NCBI RefSeq assembly: GCF_030161575.1
Contig: NZ_BSUL01000001.1
Coordinates: 682,001-746,000, forward strand
DNA: 64,000 nt
DNA from: Arenivirga flava
GTDB lineage: Bacteria > Actinomycetota > Actinomycetes > Actinomycetales > Microbacteriaceae
Reading direction: 5' to 3'
Part shown: one piece after another, positions 37,294 to 46,176 of the stretch
Numbering within the stretch: position 1 is the stretch's first letter
Layout of the letters: each line of letters opens with the position of its first letter
Made by a program: the position numbers and the translations under genes
Notes under the pieces: generated by a model
The model's database searches: none
Told to the model about the DNA's origin: nothing
The model's input: the letters and a program-made list of their open reading frames with translations, nothing else

Positions 37294-37527
37294 ATGCCGT
37301 CCCACTTCATCGGACCCGTGGGCATCGTGATCGTGGTGCTCATCATCCTGCTGTTCGCGGCGCCCAAGCTGCCCGTGCTCGCCAAGAGCATCGCCCAGTC
37401 GCTCAACATCTTCAAGAGCGAGGTCGGCAAGAAGGACGAGCCGAAGGCCGACGGAACCGGCGGGCCGGGCACCGCCCCCACCGGCGGCACGCCGACCGGC
37501 AGCGGCACCGACGAGCCGAAGTCCTGA
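37294..37527 (+). CDS. tatA: Sec-independent translocase protein TatA
   Basis: This 77-residue protein has one N-terminal membrane helix (GPVGIVIVVLIILLFAAPKLP), the FAAPKLP hinge (Phe-Ala-Ala-Pro-Lys in place of FGxxKLP), an amphipathic helix (VLAKSIAQSLNIFKSEVG), and a Gly/Pro/Thr tail. It forms the pore of the twin-arginine pathway that exports folded proteins. AGGAGAAGG precedes the ATG at 37294. TAGACT at 37251 is a plausible -10 box. tatC begins 7 bases after the stop. No tatB lies here. Confidence 0.93.
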   Translation: MPSHFIGPVGIVIVVLIILLFAAPKLPVLAKSIAQSLNIFKSEVGKKDEPKADGTGGPGTAPTGGTPTGSGTDEPKS

Positions 37528-37534
37528 CCCGGTC

Positions 37535-38398
37535 GTGACCCAGGCCTCCGCCTCGGGTCGCGGCGGTGCCGCACCGAAGGAGCCCGCCTCCGAGAAGCGG
37601 CGCCTCGGCGGCCGTCGCAACACCGAGGGGCGCATGTCGCTCGGGCAGCACCTGATCGAGCTGCGCAACCGCATCCTCATCTCCGCCGGAGCCATCTTCC
37701 TCGCCACGATCGGCGGCTTCTTCCTGTACCCGCCCGTCTGGCAGGCGCTGGAGCGCCCGCTGCTCGAGGCCGGCGCCGAGGGGCAGGCGGTGATCAGCTA
37801 CGTGGCGATCAACGAGCCCTTCGACATCATCATGCGCGTCGCCCTCACGCTCGGGCTCGTCATCTCGAGCCCGGTGTGGTTCTACCAGCTGTGGGCGTAC
37901 ATCATGCCGGCACTGCTGCGCACGGAGCGGCGCTACGCGGTCGGCTTCATGCTCGCCTCCATCCCGCTCTTCCTCGCCGGTTGCTTCATGGGCTGGATCG
38001 TCTTCCCTCGCATCATCGACCTCATGACGAGCTTCGTGCCCGATGGCGCGGAGGCGAACTTCACCGCCACGTTCTACCTCGACTACTTCCTGAAGCTCAC
38101 GCTGGCGGTCGGCATCGGCTTCGTCTTCCCCGTGGTGCTGGTGCTGCTCAACTTCCTCGGCATCGTGAGCGGCAGGGCGATCCTCAAGCAGTGGCGCGTC
38201 GCCATCATCGTCGTGGCGATCTTCGCGGCGCTCGCGACGCCGTCCACCGACGTCGTCTCGATGCTGCTGCTCACCGCTCCGCTCGTCGGCCTGTACCTCG
38301 CCGCCGGCGTGGTCGGCATCTTCCGCGACCGCCTCGTCGCGCGTCGCACCGCCCGCATCCTGGAGGACGGCGTGCCCACCCCTGATCGGACGACATGA
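37535..38398 (+). CDS. tatC: Sec-independent translocase protein TatC
   Basis: This 287-residue protein (GTG at 37535) has six membrane segments. Signatures are MSLGQHLIELRNRILISA with the twin-arginine-binding Glu-Leu-Arg-Arg-like stretch, INEPFDIIMRVALTLGLVISSPVWFYQLWAYIMPAL, and GCFMGWIVFPRIIDLM. FYLDYFLKLTLAVGIGFVFPVVLVLLNFLGI carries the conserved periplasmic-loop and helix-4 residues. The N-terminal 30 residues are charged. It recognises twin-arginine signal peptides. It sits in the conserved order pafB-pafC-tatA-tatC-helicase. Confidence 0.95.
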   Translation: MTQASASGRGGAAPKEPASEKRRLGGRRNTEGRMSLGQHLIELRNRILISAGAIFLATIGGFFLYPPVWQALERPLLEAGAEGQAVISYVAINEPFDIIMRVALTLGLVISSPVWFYQLWAYIMPALLRTERRYAVGFMLASIPLFLAGCFMGWIVFPRIIDLMTSFVPDGAEANFTATFYLDYFLKLTLAVGIGFVFPVVLVLLNFLGIVSGRAILKQWRVAIIVVAIFAALATPSTDVVSMLLLTAPLVGLYLAAGVVGIFRDRLVARRTARILEDGVPTPDRTT

Positions 38399-38414
38399 TG
38401 GCCGAGACCACGGC

Positions 38415-40816
38415 ATGAGCACCGAGCTCTCGCCCGCCGAGCGCTTCGCCCGCGCCAAGCAGCGCGGGCGCACGCCCGAGCTCGACCTGTTCCGACGCGA
38501 CCAGCGCTTCGACCTCGACGACTTCCAGCAGGCCGCCTGCGTCGCGCTCGAGCAGGGCCGCAGCGTGCTCGTCGCCGCGCCCACGGGCGCCGGCAAGACG
38601 ATCGTCGCCGAGTTCGGCGTGCACCTCACGATGCGCCACCCGACGGACAAGATCTTCTACACGACGCCGATCAAGGCGCTCAGCAACCAGAAGTTCAACG
38701 AGTTCGTACGAACCTACGGGGCGAGCGAGGTCGGGCTGCTCACCGGCGACACCAACGTCAACCCGCAGGCGCGCATCGTGGTGATGACCACCGAGGTGCT
38801 GCGCAACATGCTCTACGCGGGCAGCGACCTGCTGCGCGATCTGCGCTTCGTCGTCATGGACGAGGTGCACTACCTCGCCGACCGCTTCCGCGGTGCGGTG
38901 TGGGAGGAGGTGATCATCCACCTGCCGAGCGACGTGCGGATGATCTCCTCAGCGCGACCGTGTCGAACGCGGAGGAGTTCGGCGACTGGCTGCAGGCGGT
39001 GCGCGGCGACACCGATGTGATCGTCTCGGAGGAGCGGCCGGTGCCGTTGCACCAGCACGTGCTCGTGCGCGGTCGCATGGTGGACCTCTTCGACTCCTCG
39101 GGGCAGGCGGCGACCCACCGGGTCAACCCCGAGCTGGCGCGGCTCGCGAACGGCCGTGTGCAGCACAGGGGCGGCAAGGGCCGCGGACGCCCGATACCGC
39201 GGATGGAGGAGCGCGTCGACCGCGCCGCGCTCGTCGCGATGCTGGGGGAGCGCGGCCTCATCCCGGCGATCTTCTTCATCTTCAGCCGCGCCGGCTGCGA
39301 CGGCGCGGTGCGCCAGGTGCTTCGCGCCGGCGTGCGGCTCACCGAGGAGTGGGAGCGCGAGGAGATCCGCTCCATCGTGGAGGAGCGCTGCCGCACCATC
39401 CGCGACGAGGACCTCGCCGTGCTCGGCTACTGGGAGTGGCTCGAGGGACTGCTGCGGGGCGTCGCCGCGCACCACGCCGGCATGCTGCCCGCCTTCAAGG
39501 AGGTCGTGGAGGAGCTCTTCCAGAAGAAGCTCGTCAAGCTGGTCTTCGCCACCGAGACCCTCGCGCTCGGCGTCAACATGCCGGCGCGCACCGTCGTGCT
39601 GGAGAAGCTCGAGAAGTTCAACGGCGAGGGTCGCGTGCCGATCACGCCGGGGGAGTACACCCAGCTCACCGGCCGCGCCGGTCGCCGCGGCATCGACGTC
39701 GAGGGCCACGCGGTCATCCAGTGGACCAACGAGCTGGACCCGCAGGCCGTCGCCTCGCTCGCGAGCCGACGCACCTACCCGATGAACTCGAGCTTCAAGC
39801 CCACCTACAACATGACGGCCAACCTGGTCGACCAGTTCGGGCGCCGTCGCACCCGCGAGATCCTCGAGTCGTCCTTCGCGCAGTTCCAGGCCGACCGCGC
39901 CGTCGTCGACCTGGCCCGCAAGGTCCGCTCGCAGCAGGAGTCGCTGCGCGGCTACGAGCAGTCGATGCGCTGCCACCTCGGCGACTTCCGCGAGTACGCG
40001 GGCATCCGCCGCGAGCTGAACGACCTCGAGCGCAAGAAGACCGTCGGCCTCAGCCGCGCCCAGCGCGACCGTCGGCAGGAGCAGCTGCAGACGCTGCGCG
40101 ATCGGCTGCGCCGGCATGACTGCCACGGCTGCCCCGAGCGCGAGCAGCACGCCCGGTGGGCGGAGCGCTGGGGCAAGCTCAAGCGCAAGACCGACGAGCT
40201 GCGCGGCCAGATCGAGCGCCGCACCGGGGCGGTGGCGAAGGTCTTCGACCGGGTCAGCGAGGTGCTGCTCGAGCTCGGTTACCTGGAACGAGCGGATGGG
40301 GAGCTCACCCTGGCCGCGCACGGCCGCACCCTGCGCCGCGTCTACGGCGAGCGCGACCTGCTCGTCGCCGAGAGCCTGCGCAGGGGCTACTGGGACGAGC
40401 TGGATGCGCCGTCGCTGGCCGCGATGGCGACCGTGATGGTGTTCGAGTCGCGACGGGAGGAGCCGTACGGCGCCGACCGCAACCTGCCGCGCGGGCGCTT
40501 CCGCACCGCCCTCGACCGCACCCTCGAGACCTGGGCCGTGCTCGACGACCTCGAGCGCGACCACCGGCTGCCGGGCAGCGCGCCGCCCTCGACGGGGCTC
40601 GCGCTCGCCATGCACCGGTGGGCGAGCGGCTCGCCGCTCGACGCCGTGCTGCGCGACGCCGACCTCGCGGCCGGCGACTTCGTGCGGTGGAGCAAGCAGA
40701 CGATCGACCTGCTCGATCAGCTCTCCGTCGTCGCGCAGGCCCCGGTCGGCGCGACCGCGCGGCAGGCGCTCGATGCCGTCCGTCGCGGCATCGTGGCCTA
40801 CTCGAGCGTCGCGTGA
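38415..40816 (+). CDS. helY: DEAD/DEAH-box RNA helicase of the Mtr4/HelY type, frameshifted as sequenced
   Basis: The first frame carries Walker A VAAPTGAGKT (Lys61), TTPIKALSNQKF and Walker B VVMDEVHYL (149-152), ending at SDVRMIS. A second frame resumes at LSATVSNAEEFGDWL, exactly the next family motif. Later it has VFATETLALGVNMPARTVVLEKL, TQLTGRAGRRGID and the C-terminal DSHCT-like domain. Restoring one C in the CC at 38947-38948 gives an 800-residue protein. HelY/Mtr4-type helicases are superfamily 2 enzymes thought to unwind RNA for decay or processing. The gene is conserved behind tatC in actinobacteria, so a real pseudogene is unlikely. Confidence 0.88.
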
Positions 40817-42426
40817 GCGCCACGGCACGGCACCGCCCTGCTGCGGCCGGCTCGGACCGGCCGCTCGGCGCGCCGGAGCTCGCGCGCCCCGCGCTGCCGC
40901 TCTGGCAGGCGCTGCTGCTCGCCGCCGCGGCCGGGCCGGTGCTCGACGCCGCGTTCCCCGACCTCGGCTGGTGGCCGCTCGCCCTGCCCGGCGTCGTCAT
41001 GCTCTACGTCGCCATGCTCGGGCGCCGGCCCGGCGCGGCGCTGCTCGTCGGCGTCGTCGGCGGCTTCTCCTTCTACGGCCTGCACATCCAGTGGGCCACG
41101 GTCTACCTCGGCTTCCTGCCCTGGTTCGCGCTCACCGTCGCGCAGACGCTCTTCGTGGCGTTCGGCGTGCTGCTCATGTCGATCGTCTGGCGGCGCGGGC
41201 CGCTGGTCTGGACCACCCGTCGCACGCGACTCGGCGCGCTCCCCGTGGTCGTCGCGGGCCTCTGGACGCTGCGCGAGGTCGTCGCGAGCATGTTCCCGTT
41301 CGGCGGCTTCTCCTGGGCGCGGCTCGCGTTCTCGCAGGCCGACAGCCCGCTCGGCGACCTCGCCAGCGTCGTCGGCGCATCCGGTCTGAGCTTCGCCATC
41401 GCCTGGTTCGCCGCGTTCCTGGTGCAGCTGGTCCGCGAGCCCCGCAGCCGGCCGCTCCTGCCCCCGATCCGACTCGGCCGCACGCTGCTCGCCGCGGCGA
41501 TCGGCGCGCTGCTGCTCGCCGTGCCGAACTGGCCCGTCGCGGTCACCGGAATGCTGCGGGTGGGCGGCGTGCAGGGCGACGCGGACTCCGGGCTCTACTC
41601 CACCGTCGAGCGCGGCACGGTGCTGCGCAACCATCTTGACGCGAGCGCGCCGCTGCTCGACGGCGACGAGGATCTCGACGTGCTCGTCTGGCCGGAGAAC
41701 GCCTCCGACATCAGTCCGCAGGGCAGCGGCGGGGTGCGCAGGGTGCTGCAGGCGGTGGCGGATGCGGTGGACGCCCCGTTCGTGCTGGGCGCGATCACCT
41801 GGACCGGTGACGGGGACGACCAGGAGATCTTCAACAGCGTGCTGCAGATCGACCCGGGGGAGGGGCAGGTCGACCAGTACGACAAGATCCACCCCGTGCC
41901 GTTCGCCGAGTACCTGCCTGCGCGCGAGTTCTTCTACCCGCTCGCGCCCGATCTCTTCGACATGGTGCCGCGCGACTACACCTTCGGCACCCGCGACAAC
42001 GTGCTCGACCTCGACGGCGTGATCGCCGGCTCGGCCATCTGCTACGACATCGTCGACGACGACCTCGTGCGGCGGATGGTCGGCGATGGCGCCGAGATCA
42101 TCCTCGCCCCGACCAACAACGCCGACTTCGGGCGCACGGATCAAGGGGCGCAGCAGCTCGCGATCGCCCGCATCCGCTCGATTGAGACCGGACGCAGCCT
42201 CGCGAACGTGTCGACGGTCGGGGTGAGCGCGATGGTCGAGCCCGACGGCACCGTCGTGGAGCAGCTGCCGACGTTCGAACCGGGCGTCATGGTGGCCGAT
42301 CTGCCGCTCAGCGACACGACCACCGGCGCGACGATGGTCGGTCGCGGCGTGGAGTACCTGGTGGGCGGCCTCGGCCTCGGCGGGCTCGCCCTCGTGCTGG
42401 TCACGCGACGGACGCGGCGACGCTGA
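40813..42426 (+). CDS. lnt: Apolipoprotein N-acyltransferase Lnt
   Basis: This 537-residue membrane enzyme starts with GTG at 40813 inside the helicase stop (GTGA). The N-terminal half has about eight membrane segments (residues 30-245), followed by a nitrilase-fold domain with the catalytic triad Glu295 (VWPENASDIS), Lys358 (YDKIHPVPFAEYLP) and Cys410 (GSAICYDIVDD). It adds the third acyl chain to lipoproteins such as the FKBP lipoprotein encoded upstream. The final hydrophobic segment (YLVGGLGLGGLALVLV) anchors the C-terminus. Confidence 0.93.
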   Translation: MSATARHRPAAAGSDRPLGAPELARPALPLWQALLLAAAAGPVLDAAFPDLGWWPLALPGVVMLYVAMLGRRPGAALLVGVVGGFSFYGLHIQWATVYLGFLPWFALTVAQTLFVAFGVLLMSIVWRRGPLVWTTRRTRLGALPVVVAGLWTLREVVASMFPFGGFSWARLAFSQADSPLGDLASVVGASGLSFAIAWFAAFLVQLVREPRSRPLLPPIRLGRTLLAAAIGALLLAVPNWPVAVTGMLRVGGVQGDADSGLYSTVERGTVLRNHLDASAPLLDGDEDLDVLVWPENASDISPQGSGGVRRVLQAVADAVDAPFVLGAITWTGDGDDQEIFNSVLQIDPGEGQVDQYDKIHPVPFAEYLPAREFFYPLAPDLFDMVPRDYTFGTRDNVLDLDGVIAGSAICYDIVDDDLVRRMVGDGAEIILAPTNNADFGRTDQGAQQLAIARIRSIETGRSLANVSTVGVSAMVEPDGTVVEQLPTFEPGVMVADLPLSDTTTGATMVGRGVEYLVGGLGLGGLALVLVTRRTRRR

Positions 42427-42470
42427 GCGTCGCCGCGGTCCGGCACCGGGCTGCCGTCGCGTGCACGCAG

Positions 42471-42503
42471 CGGAGCCCGGTACCGTCGCGGTGCCGGGCT
42501 CCG
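42471..42503. terminator. Bidirectional terminator between lnt and rbpA
   Basis: CGGAGCCCGGTACC (42471-42484) pairs with GGTGCCGGGCTCCG (42490-42503), with one G-T wobble and a five-base loop. It lies between the convergent stops of lnt and rbpA. Confidence 0.7.
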
Positions 42504-42529
42504 ACCGGGGTCTCGCGTCGCGCGCGCCC

Positions 42530-42880
42530 TCAGGCTCCGCGTCGGGCGCGCAGGTACTGCAGTCGCTCCTCGAGGATCTCCTCGAGCTCCTCGCGGGTTC
42601 GCCGTTCGAGCAGCATGTCCCAGTGCGTGCGCACCGGCTTGGCGTCGTCCACCTCGTTCTCGACGGGGTCGCCCTGCGCGTCGAGCAGCGTGCCCTCCTG
42701 TCCGCTCTTGGGTGAGCTCCAGGTGGTGGGCACCTCCGCGTCCTCGGCGAAGACGACCTCGAACGTGCTGCCGTCCTCCGTGCGGTAGACGGCGCGCTTG
42801 CGGGCGGAGTACTCGACACCCTCCTCGCTCTGGAGGCTCGTCGCTCCGATCCTCATTCCTCGCAGGCTCCGATCGGCCAT
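42530..42880 (-). CDS. rbpA: RNA polymerase-binding protein RbpA
   Basis: This 116-residue actinobacterial protein (MADRSLRGMRIGATSLQSEE...) has the core region EYSARKRAVYRTEDGSTFEVVFAEDAEVPTTWSSPKSGQEGTLL. The sigma-interaction helix is at the end (PVRTHWDMLLERRTREELEEILEERLQYLRARRG). RbpA binds sigma A-type factors and stabilises the promoter open complex. AAGGAGCGCACC gives a strong ribosome site before the ATG at 42880. The four zinc-ligand cysteines found in some RbpA proteins are absent. Confidence 0.95.
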   Translation of the reverse strand: MADRSLRGMRIGATSLQSEEGVEYSARKRAVYRTEDGSTFEVVFAEDAEVPTTWSSPKSGQEGTLLDAQGDPVENEVDDAKPVRTHWDMLLERRTREELEEILEERLQYLRARRGA

Positions 42881-42937
42881 GGTGCGCTCCTTCCGCCGTG
42901 CGTGGTCGTGGTCTTCCGGTATAAACCCCCAGCCTTG

Positions 42938-42952
42938 GCGGAACCTTTCCGC
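42938..42952. promoter_or_regulatory. Short palindrome upstream of rbpA
   Basis: GCGGAA-CCT-TTCCGC lies about 58 bases upstream of the rbpA start. It could be an operator or part of a promoter. GGTTTATACC, AT-rich for this genome, lies between it and the gene and may hold the -10 region. No known factor is assigned. Confidence 0.3.
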
Positions 42953-43044
42953 GGGCGGGGTGGTCCAGAGCATTCCCAGTCTCGTGATGCAGAGGGAATG
43001 GTCACCTGGGCTTCGGAGACGAGCGGATGCGCGGATGGGCCCGT

Positions 43045-43815
43045 TCAGCGTCGCGCGGCGATGATCGGCGCGGCCAGGTCGGCCCGATCCGTGACGATTC
43101 CGTCGACGCCGAGGTCGAGCAGCCGCTCCATCTCGGCCGGCGCATTGACCGTCCAGACGTGCACCTCGAGCCCCGCCCGGTGGTAGGCGGCGATCCGCCG
43201 ACGGTCGACGATCGTGAGGGGACCCTGGCGCTCGGGCACCTGCAGCGCGTCGATGCCCCGCGCGGCGAGCTGGACGAGCGGTTGCAGCCCGAGCCCCGCA
43301 CCCACGGCGGCGAGCAGGACCCGCGGCGCCGCCGCCGATGTGGCGACGCCGGGCAGCGCCGCGGCGGCGCGTCGTCGTCGTCCGGCGTCGAAGGAGGTCA
43401 GCAGCACCCGATCCCGCGCCTTCGCGCGTCGCACGGCCTCGACCACCGGGCCGATCGCATCCGCCGACTTCACGTCGATGTTGAACCGGGCCTCCGGCAG
43501 CCCGTCGAGCGCCGAGGCCAGCGACGGCACGCCGCTGCCGCCGCCGAGGTCCAGACGCTCGAGCGCGAGGGCCGGGGTGTCGGCGATCACGACCTCGCGG
43601 GCGGCGCGACCGTGGCGCTCGGGCAGCCGGAGTTCGGCGTCGTGGTGCAGCACGGCGACCCCGTCGGAGGAGGCGCGCGCGTCGGTCTCGAGGTAGTCGG
43701 CGCCGACGGACAGCGCGGCGACGAACGCCGCGAGCGTGTTCTCGGGCGCCTCCCGGGCGAGACCCCGGTGCGCGAGCAGCCGGGGCGCGGGGGAGTCGAA
43801 ATAGCGCTTCGTCAC
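43045..43815 (-). CDS. Glycerophosphodiester phosphodiesterase
   Basis: This 256-residue TIM-barrel enzyme has the GDPD metal-site and catalytic motifs: LLAHRGLAREAPENTLAAF (His16, Arg17, Glu25), GADYLETDARASSDGVAVLHHD (Glu43, Asp45, His58). FNIDVKSADA and VHVWTVNAPAEMERLLDLGVDGIVTD follow near the end. It hydrolyses glycerophosphodiesters to glycerol 3-phosphate. No signal peptide, so it is cytoplasmic. GTG at 43815 overlaps the SPFH gene stop by four bases, making it the last gene of the nfeD-SPFH-gdpd operon. Confidence 0.92.
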   Translation of the reverse strand: MTKRYFDSPAPRLLAHRGLAREAPENTLAAFVAALSVGADYLETDARASSDGVAVLHHDAELRLPERHGRAAREVVIADTPALALERLDLGGGSGVPSLASALDGLPEARFNIDVKSADAIGPVVEAVRRAKARDRVLLTSFDAGRRRRAAAALPGVATSAAAPRVLLAAVGAGLGLQPLVQLAARGIDALQVPERQGPLTIVDRRRIAAYHRAGLEVHVWTVNAPAEMERLLDLGVDGIVTDRADLAAPIIAARR

Positions 43816-44759
43816 GGGGTGGGCGCGCCGCCCCTGGCGCCGAACGCGCCGCCGATGCCCTTCAGCGCCTCGGTGAGCTCGCTGGGGATCACCCAGAGCT
43901 TGTTGGCGTCGCCCTCGGCGAGCTTCGGCAGCGTCTGCAGGTACTGGTACGCGAGCAGCATCTGGTCCGGCTCGCCGCGGTGGATCGCCTCGAACACCGT
44001 CGTGATGGCCTGCGACTCGCCCTGCGCTCGCAGCGCCTGCGCCTCGGAGTCGGCCTGCGCGCGCAGCACGGCGGCCTTGGCCTCGCCCTCGGCGGTGAGG
44101 ATGGCCGATTGGCGCGAGCCCTCCGCCTCCAGGATCGCCGCCTGCTTGGTGCCCTCCGCCATGAGGATCTGCGCTCGGCGGTCGCGCTCGGCCCGCATCT
44201 GCTTCTCCATCGAGTCCTGGATGGAGGCGGGCGGGTCGATCGCCTTCAGCTCGACGCGTCCGACGCGGATGCCCCACTTGCCGGTGGCCTCGTCGAGCAC
44301 GATGCGCAGCTGGCTGTTGATGTTGTCGCGGCTGGTCAGCGCCTCCTCGAGGTTGAGGCCGCCGACCACGTTACGGAGGGTCGTGGTGGTGAGCTGCTCG
44401 ACGGCGCCGAGGTAGTTCGCGATCTCGTAGGTGGCCGCGCGCGCATCCGTCACCTGGAAGTAGACGACCGTGTCGATCGAGACGACGAGGTTGTCCTCGG
44501 TGATGACCGGCTGCGGCGGGAAGGAGACGACCTGCTCGCGCATGTCGATGAGCGGGCGCATGCGGTCGATGAACGGTACGAGCACGTTGAGGCCCGGCGT
44601 GAGTGTCTTGTGGTACCGGCCGAGCCGTTCGACGACGCCGGCGGTGGCCTGCGGCACGATGCGGATCGCGCGCACCAGCACCACCAGCACGAAGATGGCG
44701 ACGACGACGATCAGCGCGATCACGAAGATCTGGCCGATGAACGTTCCCTGGTCGGTCAT
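43812..44759 (-). CDS. SPFH/band 7 (stomatin-like, QmcA-type) membrane protein
   Basis: This 315-residue protein has one N-terminal membrane helix (FVIALIVVVAIFVLVVLV), then the band 7 domain (IRIVPQATAGVVERLGRYHKTLTPGLNVLVPFIDRM, QPVITEDNLVVSIDTVVYFQV, LRNVVGGLNLEEALTSRDNIN). A long coiled coil follows, rich in EAEGSRQSAILTAEGEAKA. It forms large oligomeric rings in the membrane and organises membrane domains or quality control. Its start overlaps the NfeD gene stop (ATGA), the usual NfeD/stomatin pairing. Confidence 0.93.
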   Translation of the reverse strand: MTDQGTFIGQIFVIALIVVVAIFVLVVLVRAIRIVPQATAGVVERLGRYHKTLTPGLNVLVPFIDRMRPLIDMREQVVSFPPQPVITEDNLVVSIDTVVYFQVTDARAATYEIANYLGAVEQLTTTTLRNVVGGLNLEEALTSRDNINSQLRIVLDEATGKWGIRVGRVELKAIDPPASIQDSMEKQMRAERDRRAQILMAEGTKQAAILEAEGSRQSAILTAEGEAKAAVLRAQADSEAQALRAQGESQAITTVFEAIHRGEPDQMLLAYQYLQTLPKLAEGDANKLWVIPSELTEALKGIGGAFGARGGAPTP

Positions 44760-45229
44760 GAGGGCTTCCTCTCGATGGGGACGACGACGGCCGTGGAGCC
44801 GTCGATGGTGGCGACGCTCACGCGGTCGCCATCCGCGAGCGTCAGCTCGGGCACCTCGGGGGCGAAACGGGCCGTCCAGGTCTCGCCGTTGGTGAGCTTG
44901 ACCTGGCCGCCGAGCGGTCCGAGGCCGCCGAGCACGCGGCCCTGCAGGCCGAGCAGCGCCTCGACGTTGGTGGGCCGTTCGTCGCGGCCCTTGTGCAGGG
45001 TGCGCAGCAGCAGCGGTCGGATGGTGAAGAGGAGGGCCACCGAGAGCAGCCCGGCGACGATGATCTGCAGCCACCACTCGCCGCCGGCCATGTACGTCGC
45101 GAGGCCGCCGACCGAGCCGATGGCGAGCATGAGGCTCGTGAACTCGAAGGTGAGCAGCTCGATGATGAGCAGCACCACGATCACGATGAGCCAGCCGATC
45201 CAGACGTACTGCTCGAGGTCGATGAACAT
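44756..45229 (-). CDS. NfeD-family membrane protein
   Basis: This 157-residue protein has three or four membrane helices (WIGWLIVIVVLLIIELLTFEFTSLMLAIGS, WWLQIIVAGLLSVALLFTI) followed by a C-terminal OB-fold (NVEALLGLQGRVLGGLGPLGGQVKLTNGETWTARF). This is the short NfeD1b form without the ClpP-like protease domain. It partners the SPFH protein encoded immediately downstream with overlapping codons. It is first in its operon and divergent from the SDR gene. Confidence 0.92.
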   Translation of the reverse strand: MFIDLEQYVWIGWLIVIVVLLIIELLTFEFTSLMLAIGSVGGLATYMAGGEWWLQIIVAGLLSVALLFTIRPLLLRTLHKGRDERPTNVEALLGLQGRVLGGLGPLGGQVKLTNGETWTARFAPEVPELTLADGDRVSVATIDGSTAVVVPIERKPS

Positions 45230-45309
45230 GCGCTCCGCCTCCCCGGGGTGCCGCAGCCCCGTGCCACGACGCTACCAGTGCGGGTCGGGGGAGCGTCGGG
45301 GCGTTTCGG

Positions 45310-45315
45310 TAGGAT
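45310..45315 (+). promoter_or_regulatory. -10 box of a leaderless promoter (TAGGAT)
   Basis: TAGGAT is followed by eight bases and the ATG at 45324. Confidence 0.4.
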
Positions 45316-45323
45316 CGGGCACC

Positions 45324-46088
45324 ATGAGCAACCCCCTGCCCGCCGGCTCCCTCGCCGGCCGCCGAGCCCTCGTCACCGGATCCTCCCGCGGCATCGGCGC
45401 CGACACCGCGCGCTACCTCGCCGCGGCCGGCGCGAAGGTCGTCATCAACTACCGCAACAAGGAGGCGCGGGCGCTCAAGCTCGTCGCCGAGATCGAGGCC
45501 GCCGGCGGCGAGGCGATCGCCATCGGCGCCGACCTCACCGATCCCGCGTCGCTCGAGGCGATGTTCGCGCAGGTGGAGGATGCATGGGGCGGCCTCGACG
45601 TGCTCGTCATGAACGCCTCCGGCGGCATGGAGGGCGGCATGGCCGAGGACTACGCCATGCAGCTCAATCGCGACGCGCAGGTGAACCTGCTCGCCGCTGC
45701 CCGCCCGCTGCTCGGCGCGGGCGCGCGCGTCGTGTTCGTCACCAGCCACCAGGCGCACTTCATCCGCACCACCGAGACCATGCCCGAGTACGTGCCGGTC
45801 GCGCTCAGCAAGCGCGCCGGCGAGGACGCCCTGCGCGAGCAGATCCCGTCGCTCGCCGACGCGGGCATCGAGTTCGTCGTCGTCTCCGGCGACATGATCG
45901 AGGGCACCATCACCGCGACGCTCCTCGAGCGCGCGAACCCGGGCGCCATCGCGAGCCGCCGCGAGGACGCCGGCAAGCTCTACAACGTGCAGGAGTTCGC
46001 CGCCGAGGTCGCCCTTGCCGCGATCGAGCCCGTACCCGCCGAGAACACCCGGTACGTGGGCGACGTCTCCGGCTTCGCCACGGCCTGA
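45324..46088 (+). CDS. SDR-family protein with atypical active site
   Basis: This 254-residue Rossmann protein has the NAD(P)-binding TGSSRGIG at about residues 19-26, the NASG motif (VMNASGG) and a TSHQ stretch for the catalytic Ser. The usual YxxxK is not formed: the sequence is EYVPVALSKRAGEDALR, where the Lys is kept but the residue four before it is Val and the nearest Tyr is seven before. Related actinobacterial proteins share this PEY...SKRAGEDALR string, so it is a subfamily feature rather than damage. Activity may differ from classical SDRs. Confidence 0.85.
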   Translation: MSNPLPAGSLAGRRALVTGSSRGIGADTARYLAAAGAKVVINYRNKEARALKLVAEIEAAGGEAIAIGADLTDPASLEAMFAQVEDAWGGLDVLVMNASGGMEGGMAEDYAMQLNRDAQVNLLAAARPLLGAGARVVFVTSHQAHFIRTTETMPEYVPVALSKRAGEDALREQIPSLADAGIEFVVVSGDMIEGTITATLLERANPGAIASRREDAGKLYNVQEFAAEVALAAIEPVPAENTRYVGDVSGFATA

Positions 46089-46103
46089 TCGAGCGCTCGC
46101 GCG

Positions 46104-46153
46104 CGGCCCCGCGCATCCTCCCCGGTCATCCCGGGGGCGGATGAGCGGGGCCG
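46104..46153. terminator. Terminator hairpin after the SDR gene
   Basis: CGGCCCCGC (46104-46112) pairs with GCGGGGCCG (46145-46153). The interior continues the stem: CATCC with GGATG and CCCCGG with CCGGGG. It lies 15 bases after the SDR stop and ends just before the promoter of the next gene. Confidence 0.65.
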
Positions 46154-46164
46154 TGTCGTGTCAG

Positions 46165-46170
46165 TAGCCT
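46165..46170 (+). promoter_or_regulatory. -10 box of a leaderless promoter (TAGCCT)
   Basis: TAGCCT is followed by six bases and the ATG at 46177. Confidence 0.4.
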
Positions 46171-46176
46171 GGTCGG

